A stretch of DNA of 64,000 nucleotides, taken from positions 93,692-157,691 of the forward strand of contig MU278360.1 in the NCBI GenBank assembly GCA_022385755.1, in the 5' to 3' direction. The notes under the pieces are model-generated. The model worked only from the letters and a program-made list of their open reading frames with translations. It ran no database searches and was not told the DNA's origin. The position numbers and the translations under genes were made by a program. Source of the stretch: Trametopsis cervina (lineage: Eukaryota; Basidiomycota; Agaricomycetes; Polyporales; Irpicaceae). This document shows, one piece after another, positions 11,960-20,075 of this stretch (its first letter is position 1; each line of letters starts with the position of its first letter).

Positions 11960-13320
11960 CTACATCGCCCATCCTACATCTCCCGACAATGACTTGGTCC
12001 TCGCGCGCGGTTCGGCATTCAGCGCGTCCATCTGCTGGCTCATGCGCGCCACCTTGTTGGGATTCAGTATAGGACTAGTGTGCTCCATATCCTCCTCGGT
12101 ATCGCTTTCGTGATACGGGTCCGTGTAGGGGTCGACAAGTCTCTGGTGAGACGTGTGCGTCGTGTTCGTATTCGACCGCCCATGCGACAAATTCGACGAT
12201 GAGTATGAGGTCGACGTATACGAGGAGTACGCGGACGGCACGGGCATCGGTGGTGGGGAGGGTGAGAACGGATTGGATCTTGAAACGGGCACGGCACCGC
12301 CACTGCCGGCAGTAACAGCAGCGTACAGTTCTGTACGCTGGCGCGCCGCGTCGCTCAGTTTCTCGAACAGCGGGTCGTTGAAGCCGCCTGTCGTGAACGG
12401 CGGGGGAGGCATATCCGGCACGGGCCCGTCGTTCAGCGCGCCTGCGCCGACGACGTTCGGCATGGCGCGCTCGTCGTCTCGGTACATCGACATGCTACGC
12501 GCGTGGCCCTGCATGGCGAACGGGCTCGCTGTTCTGCTCGCTGTCACGAATGCCACTTCTCTCGAGCCGGGGCCGTTGAGGAACTCGGCGCTCGGTGCGA
12601 CGCGGTGTGCGCCGTTCCACCGCCTTGCGATCTTCTTTCGGTAGAACCAGAGCAAGAGCAGGGCGACGAGGAGCGCGAGGCCGCCGATGACTCCGCCGGC
12701 GATTGCGCCCGCGTTTGAGCGTTTACTTGAGAGGGAGGGCAGCGCTTGTGGTGGCGTAGACTGGCTTGTCGGGGAAGACGATGGGGACGCCGAGGGCGCT
12801 GCGGTCGATATGACTTCACTTAATGGTGCAGTCGTTGATGTGTACATTGTAGATACGGGGCCTGACGAGGTGACTCCGCCTATCATGGCGGAAGTTGTGC
12901 TATTGACATTAGATGATTGCATACCAGAAGCTGTACTCGGATCTGTGGAAAAGTTTGTAGAGAGCTGTGGGCTGCTTGACTGACTTAAACTAGTCGATGA
13001 CGACGGGCTAGACACCGTCGGATTGTTGGATGTCTCACTCGGAGACGCAACGTCGGATGAGTCACTCGAGGACATGGTGGCCGAGGGCAGTGCTTCGGTA
13101 GTGACCACAAATCCAAACAGGTGGATAGGTGTGAAGTTTGGGGGTGGCGGCGTTTTTGTTACGATAAGTGTGTTCTGGATGCATGTTGCAAACGCCGAAA
13201 GCTGAGAGCAAACACTGTTGAATACGGAGGTCGGGTTGGATCCTGTACAGAGGCAACTGGTCCTTGAGAGTGTGGATTGTGACACCGGAATCCGCACTCA
13301 CCACCTTTGAAATTCGTCAT
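11960..13320 (-). CDS. single-pass membrane protein, tandem family paralog 1
   Basis: Unrecognised family; first of four paralogs. The ectodomain holds a small Cys block (FNSVCSQLSAFATC) and then about 130 Ser/Thr/Pro-rich residues, likely O-glycosylated. One membrane span follows (AGAIAGGVIGGLALLVALLLLWF) with a basic stop-transfer YRKKIARRW. The cytoplasmic tail of about 230 residues is Pro/Ser/Tyr-rich and acidic near the end (ESDTEEDMEH). The tail differs from the other three copies and lacks their PPSY motif. A likely intron at 13243-13301 (donor GTGAGT) joins a short first exon ATG at 13320 to the ectodomain in phase; a splice to the AG before TTGCCTC is also in phase with a different upstream frame. 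No clear signal peptide was found, so the start is uncertain. The general layout resembles fungal wall-sensor-like proteins, which is analogy only. Confidence 0.65.
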
Positions 13321-14461
13321 CTTCGTGTAATTCTGCCTGAGTTGAACAGGATTATCAACCTCCTATCCCGCGGCACCCCCGGCGATATAGCGTAGTACGG
13401 CGTTGGATTGCTCTGCTTGTGACTCTGCTCTGAGCGTGAGCGACGAGACTGGCTCGAACGCGACCCGACGGGAGGACGTAGCACCTGGTTAACGACGGGG
13501 ATGGGAGGAGAGTAAGCGAACATGGTGTTGTCCGCGGATTATATTATGAGGAAAGCATATACAGGCCATGTCGACACCGAAAGCTGTGTGCCCGGTCAGC
13601 GTTTGCAGCTTCACATCCACTGACCATCAAGGTGCGGTACGCCGCGGCTGATGGGAACAGATTGAACTGCCGTTCTAGGGCGAGACACTTCCGCGCTTGC
13701 AGAGGGCCTCTGTTGACCATCTATATGGACCGTGATAGATTCCTTCGCCCTCTGCCAACGAACAACTCGCCTGCGCAATGTATACATGTAAGTGTTGTAG
13801 ACGTGCTATTATTCTCCTGTTATTCTCACGACGAGCTGGCGGCAGATGCCCGGTCGCTGAGCGACACTATATTATGCCATCTGTCTCGGGCGAATTGCTC
13901 TCAATCCTTTCGTATTCAGGTCTCATAAAAGTATGATGATGTAGATGGGCGCGTCGGACATCTATCACCAACTTGGGGAGGCCGCAGAAGGAGCTCTCCT
14001 CGCTATACTCAACGCGACATCTGTTGGTAGACTCACGCTACAACACCTCGCTGTTCGTGGCAGACGATCGTCGTCAAGTCCCTTGAGCGCGTGTTACAAA
14101 CGGCCGATGCGTTGGAGCAGCACCCTCAAACCTTTTCTGTTTAAGGTGCGAGGATACTCTAAACGGTCTCAGTCACGATGGTGAATGTTGACCGGAGCTG
14201 GCCGCCCTAGCACACTCTGATTCAATATCAAGCGTGTACCCATCTACAAACATGGCTACGCGTTTGATTACGCCGTGGAATTGAGGGTACGCATTTTCCG
14301 GTCATTCTTACGGTCGAAACGACGGTGTGGCTCAAGCATACCGAGTGTGTACCATCCCAATGATACTCAGGATATATCATTCACCAAACGGCGCGTATGT
14401 GCCGTTGACCACGGTATGGTAGACGTGTTATAGCTCCAGGTCAAAAGCCAGCTACTACCCC
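13321..14461. other. intergenic region with a possible gene relic
   Basis: About 1.1 kb between paralogs 1 and 2. The left part should hold the promoter of paralog 1; its sequence from 13321 to about 13360 is nearly the same as that upstream of paralog 4. Around 13940-14180 an open stretch has protein-like runs that shift frame (for example NTSLFVADDRRQV, then in another frame ERVLQTADALEQHP), suggesting a decayed gene of unknown family. From about 14221 the duplication unit of paralog 2 begins. Confidence 0.4.
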
Positions 14462-16090
14462 TCAAGGAAAATACTCCGCCCTCGACCCTCCGCCCATATT
14501 ATTTCCGCCAATATCCAGGACATACTCTGCGGACTCGCGAGTATGGTACGACGGAGGCGCCTCAGACAGGTCCGAGGCAGATGTGACCATATTCCTCCGC
14601 GATGGGGTTCGTACGCCAGGCTGGCCCGACGCGGGATATACCGCCTCCTTGTTTGCACCGTGGTGTGCGTGTTCTTCATCGCCTATCCGATCTACGGTTG
14701 AATCGTGGACGGGCGAAATCGCGACCGTCGCGCCCATCGAGCTGGCGACAATGAACACACTGCTCGCCTCCGAGCCTTCATCCATGCGGGATTCTGGGTC
14801 TGCGTCCGTCGATCCTTCGTTCAAGAACGGGTTAGCAGCTTTCTCGCCAACATGTACCCTCCGCCGCGATTTCCTTCTGTACAGATACACCCCCAATAAC
14901 GCGAGTGTGATCGTTGTTATGCCGAGCACACACCCCACTATGGCGGCGATGGGAACGCCTGAATGATGTTTGAATGGGGCCATCGAGGGTAAAGACGAAT
15001 GCGCTGGAGGCGTGATGGGGCTGGCGAGCTCTGCGGTGGAGCTTGCAACGTCTGTGAGGAGGCTGGTGAGGTCTGAAGTGGGACTGGCAGGGTCCGAGGT
15101 GGGACCAACAGGGTCTGGAACTGAAGTGATTGGTATGGTTTGAGTTTGGGAGATGAAGGGGGACGGTATGGGTTTGCGGAAGGGGAGGGCTCCTGCTGCG
15201 AGTTCAATGGCATCAAGGGCCCCTGGTGAGACAAAAGCTTCTATGTTTTCATGTAAGATGCTAACTACTGTGGTTGCAGACGTCAAAATAGTCGTTGTGG
15301 AACCGGACTCTGAAAGAGTATCTGACCGTAAGGCTTGATCATTTGCGCATAAGGATGATTCGGTAACCGGCATAGAAAGAGGGGTCAATGTCGTGATTGA
15401 AGGAGTAGAGACGGTGCGCGAAGGATTGGCCCACAATGCGTCTACCGACGATGACATGGGTCCATCTACGATGGCGTTCATGGTGAGTGGCTTGAAAACG
15501 ACGGTTGGGCTGAATCTTGCACAGAGGTAAATATTTCTTAGGGAGTGCATAAAAGGCTGGTCGACCTACTGTCCGTGGTACACTGTCTGCCTAGGCACTG
15601 AGGAGCCTAGTACCGCTTGAAGCCCCGCTTGAGTGTCTGTCCGGGAGACAATGGCAGACGGGCTTCGAGATCGAAAGAGAAGACGTTGCAGGGAGAGCTG
15701 AAACAAGATATATATTGGTACATATACAAAAAGAGAGATTTTCGCCAAACCAGTTGTCTAACTGGGTAGTATGCGATGGTGGTGCTTCGCGCACTTGCCG
15801 CAAATTAGGGTGCGAGCTGCCAGCGCTGATAATCTGATCAAGGCATATAGTTGAAACTTACTTGGACAGGAGAACAAAAGTTCATCGAATTCATTTAGCA
15901 CCAGAATCTGACGGGGTGTATTGTTGGTAGTCGGAATGACTTCCAAATCGAGATGCGGTGCAATGATGATTGATCCGTGCTCTGTGTGTTATTAGGAAAG
16001 TGCACGCAGGCTTGATAGCGGTGATGTTGATTCCTCGACGACCTACGGCAAGTGTAAGGCTCGTGACAACTTTCATACACTCAGTAATCT
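14221..16090. repeat. duplication unit A (tandem direct repeat)
   Basis: First of three direct units of about 1.8 kb, each holding a paralog gene plus its 3' and 5' flanks. The left edge is recognised by the TGATATCA-like start (here ATATCAAGCGTGTA), and by shared text such as GGTCAAAAGCCAGCTACTACCC before the gene end. The right end matches unit B in the stretch with CTCGTGACAACTTTC. Confidence 0.7.
14462..15550 (-). CDS. single-pass membrane protein, tandem family paralog 2
   Basis: About 362 residues in one open frame from ATG 15550 (MHSLRNIYLCARF). The N-terminus retains a trace of the family block (IYLCARFSPTVVF) but the second Cys cluster seen in paralogs 1, 3 and 4 is missing, so the ectodomain is shortened there. 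A Ser/Thr/Pro-rich region with repeated P-x-S/T-D-x-A/T units (GPTSDPASPTSDLTS) precedes the membrane span IAAIVGCVLGITTITLALL and stop-transfer YRRKSRRR. The cytoplasmic tail has NPFLNEG, an acidic EEHAHHG region, and the conserved end APPSYHTRESAEYVLDIGG closing with RAEYFP. The PPSY fits the PPxY ligand of WW domains. It could be intronless, unlike paralogs 1 and 3. Function unknown. Confidence 0.65.
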   Translation of the reverse strand: MHSLRNIYLCARFSPTVVFKPLTMNAIVDGPMSSSVDALWANPSRTVSTPSITTLTPLSMPVTESSLCANDQALRSDTLSESGSTTTILTSATTVVSILHENIEAFVSPGALDAIELAAGALPFRKPIPSPFISQTQTIPITSVPDPVGPTSDPASPTSDLTSLLTDVASSTAELASPITPPAHSSLPSMAPFKHHSGVPIAAIVGCVLGITTITLALLGVYLYRRKSRRRVHVGEKAANPFLNEGSTDADPESRMDEGSEASSVFIVASSMGATVAISPVHDSTVDRIGDEEHAHHGANKEAVYPASGQPGVRTPSRRNMVTSASDLSEAPPSYHTRESAEYVLDIGGNNMGGGSRAEYFP

Positions 16091-16370
16091 GGTTGTTTTG
16101 ATATCAAGTGTGTATACATCTACAAGCTTGGCTATGGGTAGAACCACGCCCCGCATCCAAGGGTATGCGCGTGACATTCGTACAGTCGGAACGACTCTGC
16201 AGTTTGAGCATATAGGTGCGTACCATCTCAATGACACTCAATTTAACATTCACCGAACGCAGCGTATGTGTCGTTGACTACGGTGCGATATACGTGATAT
16301 GGCTGTATGAAATCTAGGTCAAAAGCCAGCTGCTGCCCCTCAAGGGAAATACTCCGCCCTCAGCCCTCGC
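15551..16370. promoter_or_regulatory. paralog 2 promoter side and paralog 3 3' flank
   Basis: No gene was seen. A TATATAT element near 15706-15713 sits about 160 bases upstream of the paralog 2 start on the minus strand, as in the other units, so it is a candidate core promoter. From 16091 the sequence belongs to duplication unit B and matches the flank left of paralog 4. Confidence 0.5.
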
Positions 16371-17849
16371 TCATGACCCTCCGCCCATATTATTTCCGCC
16401 AATGTCCAGGACATACTCTGCGGATTCGCGAGAGTGGTACGACGGAGGTGCCTCCGACAGCTCCGAGGCAGATGTGGTCGTGTTCCTCTGTGTCGGGGTC
16501 CGCACACCAGGTTGGCTCGGCGTGGAATATGCCGTCTCCTTTTCAGCACCGTAGTACGCGTGTTCTTCGTCATTACTCGTCCGACCCATGGATGAATCGC
16601 GGACAGACGAAGTCGCGGCCGTCGCGCCCATGGGACTGGCGACAACGAATACACTGCTCGTCTCTGAAGCTTCGTCCGAGCGGGGTATTTGGTCTGCGTT
16701 CGCCGTTACTTGAGCCAAGAACGGGTCAACAGCCGTCCTCATTTCGCGGACATGCACTCTCCGCGACCTTCTCCTGTACCGGTACATTTCCAATAACACG
16801 AGTGTGATCACTGCCACGCCGAGCACACCGCCCATTGTAGCACCTATGACATTTCTTCGCGAGGCTGTCAAAGGTGAGGATGCAGGCGCCGGCGAGTGGG
16901 ACGACGGTACTGGGCTGGTCACTGTAGAGACGGTATGAGTTGGTGTGGGATTAGGGAAGCTTGAGGTAGGGGATTGCGAAAGAGTGTCTGACTGTGATGA
17001 TTGATTGTTTGACGTAGACGAGTCAGCAGATGTCGTGGAAATAGGCGTCGGCGTCGGCTCATTTAATGCCTGAGTCGTAAGTGGGATGGATATAGTGATA
17101 ACAAATCCATCTGCGGTGGTAGGTAGCAGCCGTAAATGTCCCGGTTTTGTTATAATAAGGGTGTTCAAAGAGCACGTTGCAAACGAGGAATATCGAGCAC
17201 ATATTTCGTTGAATTCGGGGGTCATGTTAACTTCTGTACAGAGGCAACTGGTTCGTCGGAGTGTGTAGATTGTGATATCGAAATTCACACTCACCCGACA
17301 TCTTCATACAATTCTGCCTGAGTTGAAGTGGGCCGTTAACTCTCTGCGTGGTATACCGCCGGCCTCAACAGTGAGCGGCCTAGCAACACAGTATATACTG
17401 CCCGAGGTTCTGCTTGAGTGCTTGTCCGCGGTGGCTGGGAGGTAGATATTAGGACGCTGGAAGACGGCTGCGAGGTTGAAAGCAAAAGCGTCAGATAGAG
17501 AGGGAGCCGAAGCAAAATACTTATATATCTGCGTATTCCTGCTGATCCAGTTGTGCTCCAGCTGGAAAGTATACAATGGCGGTGCTTTGGGTGCTCACCA
17601 CAGATTGGAGAGCTGGCGACCTAAGACTCCCCTATGTCATTTGTCACTAGAATCTGACGGAGTGTGTTGGTAGTCTGCACGACCCAACTTCAACTACTTC
17701 CAAATCAAGATGCGATGCAATGATGATTGATCTATGCTCAGTGTTGTCATTAGGAAAGCGCACGCAGGCTTTATAGCAATGATGCTGATTCCTCGACCAC
17801 ATATGTCAAGTGTGAGGCTCGTGACAACTTTCGTACACTCACCAATCTG
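16091..17849. repeat. duplication unit B (tandem direct repeat)
   Basis: Second direct unit, about 1.76 kb. It starts at GGTTGTTTTGATATCAAGTG and ends where the same phrase begins unit C. It is closest to unit C in the gene's membrane and tail regions and in the 3' flank. Confidence 0.75.
16371..17307 (-). CDS. single-pass membrane protein, tandem family paralog 3
   Basis: The ectodomain starts with CLCTEVNMTPEFNEICARYS followed by SFATC, then a Ser/Thr/Pro-rich region including one copy of PNPTPTHT. The span VIGATMGGVLGVAVITLVLL leads to YRYRRRSRRVHVRE and a tail with DPFLAQ, an acidic DEEHAYYG patch and APPSYHSRESAEYVLDIGG. The reading frame stops at GGGS because about 13 extra bases (a near repeat of GAGGGC) introduce TGA; paralogs 2 and 4 continue with RAEYFP. 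A probable intron runs from a GTGAGT donor close to the ATG at 17307 to the AG before AAGTTAACATG. No signal peptide was identified. Function unknown; close kin of paralog 4. Confidence 0.65.
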
Positions 17850-18102
17850 ATTGTTTTGATATCAGGTGTGCATATGATCAACAAGCCTAGCTAAGGGTAG
17901 AATTATGCCTCGCATTCAAAGGTATGCGCGTGATGGTCATTTGTACGGTCGAAAAGACTCTGCAGTCTGAGCATATGGAGTGCGTACCATCTCAATGATA
18001 CTCAAGATAACATCCACCGGACGCCGCGTATAGTCGTTGACCACGGTGCGATATATGTGATATAGCTGTATGAAATCCTGGTCAAAAGCTAGCTGCTACC
18101 CC
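17308..18102. promoter_or_regulatory. paralog 3 promoter side and paralog 4 3' flank
   Basis: No gene was seen. A TTATATAT element at 17521-17528, read on the minus strand as ATATATAA, lies about 215 bases upstream of the paralog 3 start and is a candidate TATA box. Unit C begins near 17850. Confidence 0.5.
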
Positions 18103-19106
18103 TCAAGGGAAATACTCCGCCCTCGACCCTCCGCCCATATTATTTCCGCCAATGTCCAGGACATACTCTGCGGATTCGCAAGTATGGTACGATGGAGGGG
18201 CATCCGACAGGTCCGTGGCCGTGCTCCTCTGTGTCGGGGTCCGCAATACAGGTCGGCTCGACGCGAGATATGCTGTCTCTTTTTCAGCACCGTGGTATGC
18301 GCGTTCTTCGTCATTACTCGTCCACTCCATGGATGAATCGCGGACAGACGAAGTCACGGCCGTCGCGCCCATGGGACTGGCGACAATGAATACACTGCTC
18401 GTCTCTGAAGCTTCGTCCGAGCGGGCTATTTGGTCTGCGTTCGCCGTTACTTGAGCCAGGAACGGGTCAACAGCCGTCTTCATTTCGCCAACATGCACTC
18501 TCCGCGACCTTCTCCTGTACAGGTACATCCCCGATAACACGAGTGTGATCACTGCCACGCCGAGCACACCGCCCATTATAGCACCCATGACATTTCTTCG
18601 CGAGGCTGTCGAGGGTGAGGATGCAGGCGCCGGCGAGTGGGACGACGGTACTGGGCTGGTCACTGTAGGGATGGTATGAGTTGGTGTGGGATTAGGGATG
18701 GTATGAGTTGGTGTGGGATTAGGGATGGTATGAGTTGGTGTGGGATTAGGGAAGCTTGAGGTAGGGGATTGCGAAAGGGTGTCTGATTGTGATGATTGAT
18801 TGTTTGACGTAGACGAGTCAGCAGGTGGCGTGAAAATAGGCATCGGTGTCTCATTTGGTGGCTGACTCAAGGGCGGGGTAGATATACTGATAACAAACCC
18901 ATCTGCGGTGGTAGGTGTGAAGTCTGGGGGTGGCGGCGTTTTTGTTACGATGAGGGTATTCGATATGCACGTAACAAACGCCGAATATTTAGAGCAAATA
19001 CTGTTGAATACGGAGGTCGGGTTGGGTCCTGTACAGAGGCAACTGGTCCTTGAGAGTGTGGATTGTGACACCGGAATCCGCACTCAGCACCTTTGAAACC
19101 CGCCAT
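18103..19106 (-). CDS. single-pass membrane protein, tandem family paralog 4
   Basis: The Cys block (NSICSKYSAFVTC) and the phrase TLIVTKTPPPPDFTP follow those of paralog 1 almost exactly, while the rest follows paralog 3. The Ser/Thr/Pro region holds three perfect copies of the nine-residue unit PNPTPTHTI. The span VMGAIMGGVLGVAVITLVLS is followed by YLYRRRSRRVHVGE, DPFLAQ, an acidic EEERAYHG patch, APPSYHTCESAEYVLDIGG and RAEYFP-stop. In paralog 1 the donor of the first intron is GGTGAGT; here the same place reads GCTGAGT, so splicing would need the weaker upstream GTGCTG, which shifts by exactly three bases and keeps phase. It could be a functional gene or an early pseudogene. Start at ATG 19106 is provisional. 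Confidence 0.6.
18667..18747. repeat. 27-base coding minisatellite, 3 perfect copies
   Basis: The copies at 18667-18693, 18694-18720 and 18721-18747 are identical by eye. The unit reads AGGGATGGTATGAGTTGGTG followed by TGGGATT. On the minus strand it encodes nine residues (PNPTPTHTI). Paralog 3 has one degenerate copy at the matching site. Confidence 0.95.
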
Positions 19107-20075
19107 CTTCGTGTAATTCTGCCTGAGTTGAACAGGATGATCAACCTCCTGCCCCGTGGTATACCGTTGGTCTGGGCACTGAGTGGCCTAGCAACGCAAT
19201 ATACACTGCCGGAAGCTCTGCGTGAGTATCTGTCTGCTGTGGCTTGGAGGTAGATATTAAAATGATGGAGGACGGCTGCGAGGTTATAGAGGAAGAGAAA
19301 GCGTCGCAGAGAAAGCTGAAGGGGAATACTTGTATATCTGCATATGAAAAAGAAGAGGAGGGTCTTGGTGAACAAAAGTTGGTTGATTCGTGTGCTCGCC
19401 GCAGATTTGTAAGCTGGCATCACAAAGGCAGCCACCGATCCTGGTAATCTTATTAGTTCTTATAGTTACTTGGACAGGTAAGTTAGAACAAAGACTCCTT
19501 TGAGCTGAGGATCTGACAGTAGTCAGAATCACCGAACTTCAGCGACTTCGAAATCAAGATGTGATGCAATGGACATTGATCTGTGCTCAATGTATGGCCA
19601 GACATGCGTTCGTACGCTTTGTACCAGCAGTGCTAATTCCTCAACCATCTACGTCAAGTGTGATGCTGGTGATAAATTGGGTACACTCACTAATCTAGCA
19701 CTGTGTATGTTGAATTGCTCGCAAGTTGCAGGAAGAAAAGGGAAATGGAGGAAATAGAACATGCATATCCCGTTCCGATAGCGGTGTATATCTGCGTCAA
19801 GCACGGTGCGGGGTCCTCCTGCAGACAAATAGGTCGGTAACATCGCACAGAATCGGAAGTAGTAAAGAAACGAAGCGCCCATACAGGCGCCATGCGCCAC
19901 AAAGTTGCGTCTGCTCTATTTCATACTCAAGCGCCCGCTCACTCCTATACCAGCATTTTGAGCTGGTGGTGCAAACAAAGTGTTTTTTCGGTTCTCTACC
20001 ATTGCTTGCAGGGCTTCCTGCCTTCGATATCCCTGCCTCAATCACTTTCGCTGGTACAGTTCAAGTGGTCAGGGC
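19107..20075. other. intergenic: end of duplication array and TRM1 upstream
   Basis: The left 600 bases are the 5' flank of paralog 4, including a GTATAT element at 19332-19337 matching the TATA-like positions of the other units. The right part precedes TRM1. From 19962 to 20075 the frame of TRM1 is open upstream of its ATG but contains no ATG. Confidence 0.5.

Larger units (their letters stand above)
17850..19700. repeat. duplication unit C (tandem direct repeat)
   Basis: Third direct unit, about 1.85 kb, starting at GATTGTTTTGATATCAGGTG. Its right end (ACTCACTAATCTAGC) matches the boundary text of units A and B (CTCAGTAATCTGG, CTCACCAATCTG). It is longer than unit B partly because of a 27-base minisatellite. 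Confidence 0.7.

Noticed and set aside
12153..12644. Plus-strand open frame of 163 codons
   Set aside because: It is the complement of the tail of membrane paralog 1; low-complexity Gly/Asp text mirrors the Pro/Ser tail.
13317..13523. Minus-strand frame starting MFAYSPPIPVV before paralog 1
   Set aside because: Considered as a signal-peptide exon, but it lacks a hydrophobic core and its frame ends at a stop; the matching region upstream of paralog 4 does not keep it.
11960..19106. Reading the tandem family as WSC or Mid2-type wall sensors
   Set aside because: The layout is similar, but the Cys pattern does not fit the WSC domain (too few Cys) and no known signature was recognised, so no name was given.
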